Source: Nostoc sp. NMS8 (lineage in GTDB: Bacteria; Cyanobacteriota; Cyanobacteriia; Cyanobacteriales; Nostocaceae). From it: DNA of 64,000 nt. The stretch lies in assembly GCF_017115045.1 (NCBI RefSeq), contig NZ_JABXKK010000090.1, positions 124,001 through 188,000 of the forward strand, given 5' to 3'. The first letter of the stretch is position 1; each line of letters opens with the position of its first letter. Positions 1 to 9,042 of this stretch are shown here, piece by piece. Under the pieces are notes generated by a model. It was not told the DNA's origin and ran no database searches. It worked only from the letters and a program-made list of their open reading frames with translations. The position numbers and the translations under genes are program-made.

Positions 1-16
1 TTTCAATCCCCAATCC

Positions 17-712
17 CTATTTAGCAAGTCCGTGTTCTAGAGCAAAACGAACTAACTCTGTACGGCTATTGGTGCCGGTTTTACTAAACAAACGGCTGAC
101 GTATTTTTCTACATTACGGACGCTGGTTTCTAAGCGGCGGGCGATTTCTTTGTTCATCAACCCTTCAGCAACCAAATTTAAAACACTTTGCTCTCTCGGT
201 GTCAAATCTATTTTAAAAGGGGCTGGCGACTGGGAAATAGCATTTCTTTGAGTTAACAATGCCTTAATTTGGGCAATCTGATTAGCTAGTTCAGCAAGAT
301 CCGGGGTTTCAGAGTCATCTCCGGTACTTGCAGCCTTAGCGGCGCGGCGGGCTAGCAAATTTTCGACTATGGCAACTAACTCGTCTGGATCGAAGGGTTT
401 GGGTAGATAGGCATCAACACCAGCATGATAGCCTTGGATGCGATCGCCTGTCATACCTTTAGCAGTTAAAAATACTACCGGGAGTGTTTGGAAGCGGGGG
501 TCTTCTCGCAGTTGCTTTAAGAACTGATAGCCATCCACTTGAGGCATCATCACATCGGAAATCACTAAGTCGGGTGTATTCAGCTGCATCCATTCCCAAC
601 CTTCAAGGGCGTTACTGGCGACTTGAACGTTGAAACCGCTCTCTTGCAAATAGTCTTTCACGGCTTCCCGTATGCCTGGTTCATCATCCACCAGTAACAA
701 TTGTGCTGACAT
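17..712 (-). CDS. Response regulator, receiver + LuxR-type HTH
   Basis: A 231-residue two-domain regulator. The receiver domain (about 1-120) has the acidic pair D9/D10, the phospho-acceptor D53 in ISDVMMP, T83 and K105 (LPKPF). A linker of about 40 residues leads to a LuxR/NarL-type helix-turn-helix (about 165-231) with LTPREQSVLNLVAEG and NKEIARRL. It is therefore a phosphorylation-controlled DNA-binding protein acting in the cytoplasm. The architecture and length match the Ycf29-like regulators of cyanobacteria and red-algal plastids, but I cannot confirm orthology. No histidine kinase gene lies beside it, so the cognate kinase is elsewhere. The ATG start sits directly before the receiver fold, so the N terminus is secure. 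The stop lies only 17 bp from the window edge. Confidence 0.9.
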   Translation of the reverse strand: MSAQLLLVDDEPGIREAVKDYLQESGFNVQVASNALEGWEWMQLNTPDLVISDVMMPQVDGYQFLKQLREDPRFQTLPVVFLTAKGMTGDRIQGYHAGVDAYLPKPFDPDELVAIVENLLARRAAKAASTGDDSETPDLAELANQIAQIKALLTQRNAISQSPAPFKIDLTPREQSVLNLVAEGLMNKEIARRLETSVRNVEKYVSRLFSKTGTNSRTELVRFALEHGLAK

Positions 713-770
713 TTAAGATTTCCTTGAGTTTTCCTTTTTCCAATTTAGCGAAAGTTGACAATCATTGATC

Positions 771-805
771 AGGAGTTAGGAGTTAGAAGTTAGAAGTTAG
801 GAGTA
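771..805. repeat. Heptamer tandem repeat (STRR type)
   Basis: Five 7-bp units follow each other: AGGAGTT twice, AGAAGTT twice, then AGGAGTA. Short tandemly repeated heptamers of this kind are common in spacers of heterocystous cyanobacteria. This one lies between the divergently transcribed response regulator and Uma2 genes. A shorter inverted version (ACTCCTA units) occurs near 40816-40834. Confidence 0.85.
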
Positions 806-871
806 ATTATTCTTCCCCTGCTCCCTCATCCCCTATGTCTCCAGTTATTGATCATCAAGATGGGAGAAGCT

Positions 872-1447
872 ATGACTGCTATTATCCTGAACCTAGAACC
901 ATTAATCAATCTCACTTCTGAGCAGTTTTATCAGCTATGTCAAGTCAACCCTGATGCTAAACTAGAACGCACCACATCAGGAGAATTAGTAGTTATGGCG
1001 CCCACTGGTGGAGAAACTGGTAGTCGAAATCGCAGATTAACTCAACGCTTGGGAACTTGGACAGATGAAGACAGGATGGGAGAAGCTTTTGACTCTTCAA
1101 CGATGTTTCAACTTCCCAACGGAGCTTTACGTTCACCTGATGCAGCTTGGATTCCTTTAGCGCGATGGGAAGCACTGGCTGCTGAAGAAAGAAGGACTTT
1201 TCCTCCCATTTGTCCAGACTTCGTAGTAGAACTGCGGTTTGATTCCGATACCCTCAAGTCTCTTCAAGACAAAATGCAAGAGTATATAAAGAATGGTGCG
1301 CGGTTAGGGTGGCTAATTGACCCTAACGGTAAGCAAGTGGAAATTTATCGCCAGGGAAAAGACAAGGAAGTGCTACTATCACCAAATCAGTTATCGGGAG
1401 AAGATGTACTACCAGGTTTTACCTTGAATTTACAAGGAATTCTCTAA
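872..1447 (+). CDS. Uma2 family (DUF820) PD-(D/E)XK nuclease-like protein
   Basis: A 191-residue protein of the large cyanobacterial Uma2/DUF820 family, which has the restriction-endonuclease fold. The family core is visible: SGELVVMAPTG, SPDAAWI carrying the PD aspartate, VVELRFDSDTLKSLQDKM with the E-x-x core, then GARLGWLIDP. Members are multicopy in cyanobacteria and their role is unproven; a DNase linked to mobile DNA is the usual inference. The ATG at 872 is preferred over a TTG at 848 and an ATG at 860, because GGGAGAA just upstream can act as a ribosome-binding site. The 3' end overlaps the convergent NB-ARC/WD40 gene by 18 bp. Confidence 0.85.
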   Translation: MTAIILNLEPLINLTSEQFYQLCQVNPDAKLERTTSGELVVMAPTGGETGSRNRRLTQRLGTWTDEDRMGEAFDSSTMFQLPNGALRSPDAAWIPLARWEALAAEERRTFPPICPDFVVELRFDSDTLKSLQDKMQEYIKNGARLGWLIDPNGKQVEIYRQGKDKEVLLSPNQLSGEDVLPGFTLNLQGIL

Positions 1448-4400
1448 TAACTTCATTTTGGAATCAACTTCCACTGCGCCTAGCATTCTTAACGAAGCTT
1501 TTTGTGCCTCAGTTAACCCTCTGACTCCGGCTATGTTCATTCCTTCATAAGGCCGTGGGGCTTGAAGCGTTTTATAGCATTCGCCAGTTCTGACATTCCA
1601 CAGTTTAATTGTTTCGTCGTGACTCGCACTTGCAAGTATTTCACCATCGGGGCTAAACTTCACTGACCACACCCGATTGCTATGTCCTGTTAAGATTTTG
1701 AGACATTCTCCAGTATTTACATCCCATATCCGCACTGTTTGGTCATCACTAGCTGTAGCAAGCTGCGAACCATCGGGGCTAAATACTACAAAATAAACAC
1801 CACTGGTATGCCCTTCTAAGGTTCTGATACATACATCAGATGGTAAGCGATCGCTATTATCTATCCTTAAATCCCACAATTTTGTAGTGTGATCATCGCT
1901 GGCGGTAGCTGCAATTTTACCATCAGGACTAAAAGCGATCGACCATACACCATTGCGATGCCCTTTAAGAGTGATTAAGCATACACCTGTATTTATATCC
2001 CAGATTTTCGCCGTATAATCTCCGCTGGCGCTTGCCAAAGTTTGACCATTAGGACTAAAAACAGTACACCAAACCCAATCAGTATGACCTTGTAATGTTT
2101 TTAAACACTCACCCGTTTGCACATTCCACAACTTTAAAGTTCGATCAGCGCTACCAGTCAATAAAGTTTTGCCATCAGGACTAAAATTTACCGACCAAAC
2201 CCAATTACTATGTCCGTGCAAAGTCAAGAGACATTCACCTGTGCTTGAGTCCCATAACTTCACTACGGTACTGCCACTTGCTAAAGTCTTACCATTGGGA
2301 CTAAAAGCAACCGATACAACTAAACTGGTATGTCCTGATAAAGTTTTAAGACATATACCTGTCTGAATATCCCACAATCGCACCTGACAGTCACCGCTAC
2401 CGCTGACCAGGGTTTTGCCGTTGGGGCTAAAAGCAATTAATCTAAAGGCATTAGTGTATCCTTTGAAAGTTCTGATACATTCCCCAGTCGCAGTATTCCA
2501 TAGCTTAACAGTGTGGTCTTGACTGCTGCTAACAATTATTTTCCCATCAGGATTAAAAGCAATTGCCCAAACTTGGCTAGTGTGTCCTTGCAAAATTTTC
2601 TTACAGATACCCGCAGCCACATCCCACAACTTGATGGTTTTGTCATGACTAGCAGTGGCCAGGGTTTTCCCATCAGGGTTAAAGGCGATTGATTGTACAA
2701 AAGAAACGTGTCCCTGTATGAAAGTATTGAGTAGTTCGCCCGTTCTCACACTCCATAACTGGATAATATAGTCATCGCCCACACTTGCAATAGTTGTTCC
2801 ATCAGGACTAAAAGCAACAGCCTGTATAAAATTGCTTTGTCCTGGGAAAGTTTTGAGTAACTCACCTGTAGGTACACTCCATAACCTGATAATGCTGTCA
2901 TTCGCGCTACTAACTAGCATTTGACCATCAGGACTAAAGGCGATGGAGTGAGGTTGAGTGCTGTGTCCTGTAAAAGTTCTTAATAGTTTACCTTGACGAA
3001 CATCCCATAAATTAATTGTGTGTTGATCGCCGATGCTAGCAAGTGTTTGGCTATCTGGACTATTCGCGCAGCGTTGGGGAGCGAATGCTACATCAAATAC
3101 CCAACTCGTATGTCCTTGAAAGGTTTCTAAGCAAATCCCTGTGTTAGCATCCCATACTTTTACACTTTGATCGTCGCTACCAGTCGCTAGTATTTGACCA
3201 TTGAGACTAAAAGCTAGTGAAATAATCCAAGAGGAATGTGCTTTCCATCTCAAAAGTGGTTTTCCGTCAGCTACTTGCCATAATTGCACCTCACCCGCTA
3301 CGCCACCAACCGCTAAAATTTTTCCATCGGGACTAAATGCTACTGCCAAAATACTGTCAAAGGTTTCGGTAAAAACCGACTTTGATAAATCAGCATTTTG
3401 GAAGTTAATATGATTTAAATTCATATTTTTCAGATATGCCTGCCAAACAGTGATGTTTGAAAAATCGGCATTTTTTAAATTTGCTGAGATATGGCAGAGT
3501 ATATTTAAAATGTTTCCTCCCGCATATCCAGTTTGAATTGGAGGACGATTTTGTAAGTTCGTAATAACTTGATAAAGATATTTTTCTAGTCTATTTTTAT
3601 TTTCAAAGTGTGCAAATAGTTTATCAATTAATGGTTTTAATAACAAACATACTTGTGAGTCCCTAATATAATCTTTAGTAGTCGCTTTAATTAGGGCATA
3701 AGAGTTAAGAGTCGCAATGCTATTTGTAGTAATTTCATTCAATACAGCAGTAACTATTTTTTCTGTTGTGTATTCCATAACAACAGGTTGTTGAGTAAAA
3801 GCTACGCTATGATTAGCAATATGATGACTTGTTTCAATTAATGACCTTCCTTTTAAAGACTCCAGTGATTCAATGAGTTCTCGTGTCGATATATGTGGTA
3901 TAATATCCTTTTGCAATTCAGCTAAAGAAACGGCTTCTCGATTAATTGCTAACCAGCACATCACCTGCCGTTCTAAAGGAGATAAACGTTGACACTGTTG
4001 GTCTAAAAGTTCCCAGACATCTCCAAAAACAGAGGTGTCACAGTCTAAGAATTGGAACACGTTTCCAGCAAATAATTCTTGGGTTGTATTTGCAACTATC
4101 TTTAGAGCTAATGGATTACCGCTATAAACTTCTGTTAATAACTGCTCATGTTCTGGCGAAGCAGAAAAACCTTTGTCTATAAAAATTTCGTGTATCTCTA
4201 ATTCGCTTAACCCTGTAACTTGTAAAGAACGAATTGGTAAATTTTCTCCTTCATTCAATGCTAACCATTTCAGTTTTTCACGGCTAGTTAGTAACAAGCA
4301 ACTTTGATGAAATGCTTGAGCAATATACCGAAATAGCTGTCCGTAACTTTCATACCCTTCTCGATAGTTGCCGGCATTTACACCACTAGCGAGAATTGTT

Positions 4401-5065
4401 TCAACGTTATCTAAGATCAACAAACACCGTGATGAACTTAAATATTTCATTAGCAACGCTAGTTGGGCTTCGTCGGTGTCGGGTAAATTTACTTCTTGCT
4501 GATTAGATAAAAATTTAATTAGGTCTAACAAGATATTTTGTATCGGCGGTGCATTACGTAGAGAACGCCAAAAAACATATTCAAAGGCATCTTGGTTATT
4601 TTCTGCAACCTTAACTGCAAGGGTGGTTTTACCAATACCACCCATCCCTAGTAAAGTTATCAGACGAGTGCGATCGCCAACAATCCATTGGCTCAAGGTT
4701 TCTAATTCAGTGGTACGTCCATAAAAACGGGAAACGTCGATCGCTTCTCCCCAATCGGTGCAATCGCTCAAGGGTTGGAGGTTTAATTTTGGGGAAATGT
4801 TTACACCATTCTGCTGCTGTATAGCTCCCTTCAGGACTCTATGCAGATTATTCTTGGTAACTTTTTCATTTAAAGCTTGAGAGAGCGATCGCCATAGTTG
4901 CGAGCCAACATCTTTGATGTGACCGTAGTCATATTTGACTTCTCGCGCTATTTCTAGGTAAGTTTTCCCTTCCCAGGCGTAGCGAAATACAATCTCTTGC
5001 GTTCTCGTTAAGCGTCCTCGTTTCAATAATTGCTCAACAAGTGCGATCGCTTCTTCAACCGTCAT
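1430..5065 (-). CDS. NB-ARC ATPase with 14 WD40 repeats
   Basis: A 1211-residue signalling protein. Residues 1-85 form a helical HTH-like N-terminal domain (LTRTQEIVFRYAWEGKTYLE) of the type that precedes NB-ARC/NACHT modules in cyanobacteria. The NTPase follows, with Walker A GMGGIGKTT at about 140-148 and Walker B LLILDNVE near 220. A short pentapeptide-like stretch (LNHINFQNADL) lies near 545-560. From about 568 come 14 WD40 repeats (FSPDGK...LASGS...VKLWD...TGECL), enough for two seven-bladed propellers. The C-terminal tail YEGMNIAGVRGLTEAQ is typical of this group. By analogy with STAND ATPases the propellers sense a ligand and the ATPase oligomerises; the effector and trigger are unknown. 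Repeat 3 carries a 7-residue insertion encoded by a small DNA element. Confidence 0.92.
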   Translation of the reverse strand: MTVEEAIALVEQLLKRGRLTRTQEIVFRYAWEGKTYLEIAREVKYDYGHIKDVGSQLWRSLSQALNEKVTKNNLHRVLKGAIQQQNGVNISPKLNLQPLSDCTDWGEAIDVSRFYGRTTELETLSQWIVGDRTRLITLLGMGGIGKTTLAVKVAENNQDAFEYVFWRSLRNAPPIQNILLDLIKFLSNQQEVNLPDTDEAQLALLMKYLSSSRCLLILDNVETILASGVNAGNYREGYESYGQLFRYIAQAFHQSCLLLTSREKLKWLALNEGENLPIRSLQVTGLSELEIHEIFIDKGFSASPEHEQLLTEVYSGNPLALKIVANTTQELFAGNVFQFLDCDTSVFGDVWELLDQQCQRLSPLERQVMCWLAINREAVSLAELQKDIIPHISTRELIESLESLKGRSLIETSHHIANHSVAFTQQPVVMEYTTEKIVTAVLNEITTNSIATLNSYALIKATTKDYIRDSQVCLLLKPLIDKLFAHFENKNRLEKYLYQVITNLQNRPPIQTGYAGGNILNILCHISANLKNADFSNITVWQAYLKNMNLNHINFQNADLSKSVFTETFDSILAVAFSPDGKILAVGGVAGEVQLWQVADGKPLLRWKAHSSWIISLAFSLNGQILATGSDDQSVKVWDANTGICLETFQGHTSWVFDVAFAPQRCANSPDSQTLASIGDQHTINLWDVRQGKLLRTFTGHSTQPHSIAFSPDGQMLVSSANDSIIRLWSVPTGELLKTFPGQSNFIQAVAFSPDGTTIASVGDDYIIQLWSVRTGELLNTFIQGHVSFVQSIAFNPDGKTLATASHDKTIKLWDVAAGICKKILQGHTSQVWAIAFNPDGKIIVSSSQDHTVKLWNTATGECIRTFKGYTNAFRLIAFSPNGKTLVSGSGDCQVRLWDIQTGICLKTLSGHTSLVVSVAFSPNGKTLASGSTVVKLWDSSTGECLLTLHGHSNWVWSVNFSPDGKTLLTGSADRTLKLWNVQTGECLKTLQGHTDWVWCTVFSPNGQTLASASGDYTAKIWDINTGVCLITLKGHRNGVWSIAFSPDGKIAATASDDHTTKLWDLRIDNSDRLPSDVCIRTLEGHTSGVYFVVFSPDGSQLATASDDQTVRIWDVNTGECLKILTGHSNRVWSVKFSPDGEILASASHDETIKLWNVRTGECYKTLQAPRPYEGMNIAGVRGLTEAQKASLRMLGAVEVDSKMKLLENSL
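3062..3086. repeat. 25-bp inverted-end insert inside WD40 blade 3
   Basis: The ends ATTCGC and GCGAAT are inverted repeats. Removing 21 bp restores a standard blade sequence (AFSPDSQTL in place of AFAPQRCANSPDSQTL). The insert keeps the reading frame. It resembles the short GC-rich interspersed repeats found between genes elsewhere in this DNA. Confidence 0.6.
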
Positions 5066-5225
5066 TTATTTCCGTAGTAATACAGCTTAACTACAATATT
5101 CCCACGATCAACTTGATTTTTTCGCAAAAGTTTACGTAAATCTACCAAAAAGACCCAACTTTTTCCCGACTTTTTCTTGACCGTTCTATACTGTAGAAGA
5201 TACCAATTTGCTAACGCATCATAAA

Positions 5226-6041
5226 TTAAGCCCAATTGCGTACTACAACAATTTTGAACTGACGTTCTTGGGGCAAAATATAATCAAGTGAACCATAGTG
5301 TTGCAAAGCCCACTCCCGCAAGTCTTGAACAGCACGAGTAAATATCTCATCAGGAATCGTCCAAGCTGCACTTTGGATTTTGTTTTCTTGGTTTTCTAGC
5401 AATTTGCCCACAGTATCTTCAACTCGCCATTGGGCAGCAATTTCGGTGGATAAAGTAGCACCTTGTACTTGCAACTCTGTCAACACCTCTTCTTCCGTCG
5501 CACCGTAATGCGGTAAAGGATGACCGTAGCCATCTAATATAGCTTTCCAACGCTCAGTAAATTCCCATCTCTGCGAATTGACATCTTCATCAGCCTTAAC
5601 AGAGGCAGCCTGACCGTGAGTGTAGAGCAAAATACCACCAGGTTTGAGAACGCGGCGGATTTCTGCTAAAGCTTGCTTCCAAGCAGCAATCAGGTGAAAC
5701 ACATGAACTGTTAAAGCTACATCAAAAGAATTATCATCAAATGGTAAAGCCGTAGCATCTCCTTTGATTGCTGTTAATCGGTGAGATACACCCTCTAATT
5801 TTTGGTGCAGTTCAGCCAACATATTTTCGGAAACATCTACACCAGTGTATGAATAACCTCTTTTAGCAATTGGAACAGCAATTCTGCCAGTACCGATGCC
5901 CGTTTCATAGAATTTAGTCTCTGCTGTTGGTGAAACTAAATTGAGAATAAAGTCGGTAGCTTGCTCAGAAATCCCTGGTGGAAATCCCCTAGTTGCATCA
6001 TAAATATCAGACACTCGGTCAAAAGAAATTGTATTAGTCAT
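5226..6041 (-). CDS. Class I SAM-dependent methyltransferase (UbiE-like)
   Basis: A 271-residue methyltransferase with Rossmann-fold motif I FYETGIGTGRIAVP (about 44-57), the acidic end of strand 2 in YTGVDVS, motif II-like GDATALPFDDNSFD, and post-motif RRVLKPGGILL. These residues bind S-adenosylmethionine; the methyl acceptor cannot be read from sequence. The C-terminal third (about 170-271) has no motif I recognise. It lies alone, 161 bp from the NB-ARC gene and 98 bp from the aldo/keto reductase, all leftward. A second, unrelated-looking methyltransferase occurs at 62458-63273. Confidence 0.88.
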   Translation of the reverse strand: MTNTISFDRVSDIYDATRGFPPGISEQATDFILNLVSPTAETKFYETGIGTGRIAVPIAKRGYSYTGVDVSENMLAELHQKLEGVSHRLTAIKGDATALPFDDNSFDVALTVHVFHLIAAWKQALAEIRRVLKPGGILLYTHGQAASVKADEDVNSQRWEFTERWKAILDGYGHPLPHYGATEEEVLTELQVQGATLSTEIAAQWRVEDTVGKLLENQENKIQSAAWTIPDEIFTRAVQDLREWALQHYGSLDYILPQERQFKIVVVRNWA

Positions 6042-6139
6042 ATCGAGCCTTAATGTGTGGAAAAATTATTCGTATTAGTACAACTAAGCAAGAGAAGCTA
6101 CGCAATGATAATTATTAAAAAATCAAGGGTTTTTCCTAA

Positions 6140-7105
6140 CTAAATTTCTGAAGAACTGGCTTGATTAAGAAGGTTAATTGCATCTTTATCAAGGTTAAGA
6201 TTGACAGCTTTAATGATATCGTTGAGTTGCTCAATTTTTGTTGCACTAACAATAGGAGCGGTAATGGTCGGATTAGCAATCAACCACGCTAAAGAAACTT
6301 GGGTGGGAGTGGAATTATAAGTCTTTGCCACTCGATCAATTGCCTCTAGAATTCGTAACCCGCGAGGATTTAAATATCTTTTTACGGAATTACCACGGAG
6401 ACTAATAGACAAATCTTTTTCTGAGCGATATTTACCGGAGAGAAAGCCACTGCACAGAGAGGAATAGTTAATCACACCAATTTCCTGTTCTTGGGAAATT
6501 TTTTGTAAATCTTGTTCATAATCATCTCGGTCATACAAGTTATAACGAGGCTGAAGACTTTCGTAGCGAGGATAGCTATGCTGACGGCTGATTTCTAACG
6601 CTTGTAAGAAACGTTCTGCACTATAATTTGAAGCACCAATTGCACGTACTTTTCCTTGAAGAATCAATTCTCCGTAGGTTTCAAGAGTTTCTTCAAGTGG
6701 AGTGGTTTCATCGTCAATATGTGATTGATATAGATCGATATAATCAGTTTGTAACCTTTGTAATGAGTCTTCAACAGCTTGTTGGATGTGTTTACGAGAA
6801 AGTCCTTTGCCTTTAACACCCATATCGTTGCCAACCTTAGTAGCAATCACCACTCGATCGCGATTACCACGCTGCTTGAGCCATTTTCCTAAAATTGCCT
6901 CAGACTCTCCACCTTGATTTCCTGGAACCCACTTGGAATAGACATCGGCTGTGTCAATAAAATTACCTCCAGCCGCTATAAAGTGATCTAAAATATCAAA
7001 TGAAGTATTTTCATCAATTGTCCAACCAAACACGTTGCCACCAAAAGATAGCGGTGATACTTCTAATCCTGAACGTCCAAGTTTACGTCTTTGTGTAATG
7101 ACCAT
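6140..7105 (-). CDS. Aldo/keto reductase
   Basis: A 321-residue NAD(P)H-dependent oxidoreductase of the AKR superfamily (YajO/Tas-like group). The catalytic tetrad is complete: D51 and Y56 (DTADVYS), K90 (IATKVG) and H129 (YQSHID). The N-terminal signature RKLGRSGLEVSPLSFGG and the strand motif GASNYSAERFLQAL are standard, and the length is normal for the family. It would reduce aldehydes or ketones in the cytoplasm; the physiological substrate is unknown. Neighbouring genes give no functional hint. Confidence 0.93.
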   Translation of the reverse strand: MVITQRRKLGRSGLEVSPLSFGGNVFGWTIDENTSFDILDHFIAAGGNFIDTADVYSKWVPGNQGGESEAILGKWLKQRGNRDRVVIATKVGNDMGVKGKGLSRKHIQQAVEDSLQRLQTDYIDLYQSHIDDETTPLEETLETYGELILQGKVRAIGASNYSAERFLQALEISRQHSYPRYESLQPRYNLYDRDDYEQDLQKISQEQEIGVINYSSLCSGFLSGKYRSEKDLSISLRGNSVKRYLNPRGLRILEAIDRVAKTYNSTPTQVSLAWLIANPTITAPIVSATKIEQLNDIIKAVNLNLDKDAINLLNQASSSEI

Positions 7106-7552
7106 AAGTTTTTTCTCAAGAAAGTTTTAGAAATTACTTGTGCCAACTGTGGCTAATTCAAATGAAAAATACAGTCCGCTATTAAAACTACGATAAGTCT
7201 ATCGACAAATAGTAGTTAAGGAGATAAATAGCAGGGTATCATGGAAAATAATCCAAAATCAAGTCTTCTTAGGAATAAGAATTAAATAACATACAATTTA
7301 TGTCCCTGGTTTACCTCACCCTCAATCCCTCTCCTTTATAAGGAGAGGGAAGCTAAAGACAGGACGAAGTTTTGCATCTTAATTTAATCGACGTTCCTTA
7401 TCTCTCCAATACTACTTTCGCTTTTTACAAGCAGGGTATTTTGGTTATGTCAGAAAAATTAGCTGGAATCCCAACGCGTGATTCCCGCCACCATGCGAGG
7501 TGATGACGGGAGGAACAAAGAATTATTCTGAAAAAAATTAATGAGGATTAGC
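7106..7552. other. Spacer with hairpin, no gene seen
   Basis: This 447-bp spacer follows the 3' end of cmpD. At 7327-7349 it holds a perfect hairpin (10-bp arms CCCTCTCCTT and AAGGAGAGGG, 3-nt loop) without a clear T-run, so it is a dispersed repeat that may also end or protect the cmp transcript. A second imperfect foldback lies near 7478-7512. No open reading frame with coding character was found. Confidence 0.6.
7327..7349. repeat. Perfect palindromic hairpin downstream of cmpD
   Basis: CCCTCTCCTT, a TAT loop and AAGGAGAGGG form a 10-bp stem. Similar C/G-rich foldbacks occur in each spacer of the cmp operon. It could act as a terminator or mRNA 3' stabiliser, but there is no U-tract to prove this. 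Confidence 0.55.
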
Positions 7553-8404
7553 TTAACCTACATCATCATGAGCAAAGCGGTTAAAGAGGAAGTCTAAGGC
7601 ATAGTTACGCAGTTGGTAATATTGTGGATCTTCCATGATGCGGCTGCGATCGCGCGGACGAGAAAAAGGAATTTCCATGACTTCGCCTATTTTCGCGTGG
7701 GGGCCATTGGTCATCATTACCAATTTGTCTGCTAAAAATAGTGCCTCGTCGATGTCGTGGGTAATCATCAGCACTGTACAACGGTTATCGCCCCAAATTT
7801 TCAGCAATTCTTCTTGTAACTCTTCTTTGGTAATGGCATCCAGCGCCCCAAAAGGTTCATCTAAAATTAAAACTTTGGGACGAATTGCCAAAGCACGGGC
7901 GATAGAAACCCGTTGTCTCATCCCGCCGGACATTTGCATCGGTTTCTTTTCCATCGCATCAGCCAGTCCCACCATTGCCAAATGATCGCGCACGATCGCT
8001 CTTTTTTCAGCTTGTGGTTTGTTGGGATAAACGGCGTTGACAGCTAAGTAAATATTTTCAAAAGCAGTTCGCCAAGGTAGCAAGGCATAGTTTTGGAAGA
8101 CAACCATCCTGTCTGGGCCTGGTTGGGTAATGGGTTCTCCTTCGAGTAACACTTGCCCGGAGGTGGGGAAGTTAAAACCGGATACCATATTTAACAGCGT
8201 CGATTTGCCACAGCCAGAGTGGCCGATGATGCAAATAAACTCGCCCTGTTCGACGTTGAGATTAACGCCGTCGAGTACGGTGAAGGGGCCTTTCTTTGTA
8301 GGATAGACTTTGGTAACGTCTTTAATTTCTAGGAAAGGTCTGCGGCCGGTGGTTGCAGTGGTTAATGGTTTTCCTAGTGTGGTTGTAGAGTTGCGGTTTT
8401 GCAT
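7553..8404 (-). CDS. cmpD: Bicarbonate-type ABC transporter ATPase CmpD
   Basis: ABC ATPase of the NrtD/CmpD family (283 residues from the ATG at 8404; an in-frame TTG at 8452 is less likely because the added 16 residues fall outside the family). It has Walker A GHSGCGKST, the Q-loop VVFQNYALLPW, the signature MSGGMRQRVSIARAL, and Walker B VLILDEPFGALDA with the switch His in ITHDIDEA. It should hydrolyse ATP with CmpC to drive uptake through CmpB. It is the last gene of a leftward cmpA-B-C-D operon, separated from cmpC by a repeat-filled spacer. Alone it cannot be told from nitrate NrtD; the assignment rests on cmpA. Confidence 0.8.
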   Translation of the reverse strand: MQNRNSTTTLGKPLTTATTGRRPFLEIKDVTKVYPTKKGPFTVLDGVNLNVEQGEFICIIGHSGCGKSTLLNMVSGFNFPTSGQVLLEGEPITQPGPDRMVVFQNYALLPWRTAFENIYLAVNAVYPNKPQAEKRAIVRDHLAMVGLADAMEKKPMQMSGGMRQRVSIARALAIRPKVLILDEPFGALDAITKEELQEELLKIWGDNRCTVLMITHDIDEALFLADKLVMMTNGPHAKIGEVMEIPFSRPRDRSRIMEDPQYYQLRNYALDFLFNRFAHDDVG

Positions 8405-8524
8405 GGTATTTGGTATTTGGGGATTAAAAAGCTTAATGTAGGCGATGTGCAACTGAATATTCTGACCTTTCTTCTTCTAAGGGCTACTGTGTATACACAA
8501 GTCTGAAATAGCTGATTAACCAAG

Positions 8525-8620
8525 GTTTTACCCCACCCTAACCCTCCCCTTGGAAAGGGGAGGGAACTAGATTTCTTTTTCCCCCTTTCCAAGAGGGGAT
8601 TAAGGGAGGTAATTCGATTT
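8525..8620. repeat. Dispersed C/G-rich foldback repeat
   Basis: Arms such as CCCTCCCCTT and AAGGGGAGGG fold back on themselves. A related half-copy (CCCCCTTTCC followed by GGATTAAGGGAGG) follows at once. It belongs to the same class of foldback repeats as those at 11135-11215 and 12175-12310. Confidence 0.6.
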
Positions 8621-8637
8621 GTGTGTAGAAGGGAGAC

Positions 8638-8993
8638 GTTAACGGAGATAAAAGCTGGATTCATCCAGTTCAAATACTCGTTAACGGAGATAAAAGGTGG
8701 ATTCATCTAGTTCAAACACTCGTTAACGGAGATAAAAGGTGGATTCATCCGGTTCAAACACTCGTTGACGGAGATAAAAGGTGGATTCATCCAGTTCAAA
8801 CACTCGTTAACGGAGATAAAAGGTGGATTCATCCAGTTCAAACACTCGTTGACGGAGATAAAAGGTGGATTCATCCAGTTCAAACACTCGTTAACGGAGA
8901 TAAAAGGTGGATTCATCCAGTTCAAACACTCGTTGACGGAGATAAAAGGTGGATTCATCCAGTTCAAACACTCGTTAACGGAGATAAAAGGTT
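8638..8993. repeat. 42-bp tandem repeat array, 8.5 copies
   Basis: Eight complete 42-bp units (starts 8638, 8680, 8722, 8764, 8806, 8848, 8890, 8932) and a partial ninth (8974-8993) follow each other with no spacers. From unit 3 on, the fifth and sixth bases alternate strictly between GTTAAC and GTTGAC, so the real repeat has become an 84-bp dimer. The first two units carry private substitutions. Because 42 is divisible by 3 the array stays open in several frames on both strands, but no start, ribosome site or codon pattern supports a protein. It separates cmpC from cmpD inside the operon. Confidence 0.93.
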
Positions 8994-9042
8994 CGCGCGT
9001 AATGTCCTACTCCTTCCACTCCCTCTTTCTCTCACGATTTTT

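Noticed and set aside
8638..8993. CRISPR array
   Set aside because: The 42-bp units touch each other with no unique spacers, and no cas gene is in the window.
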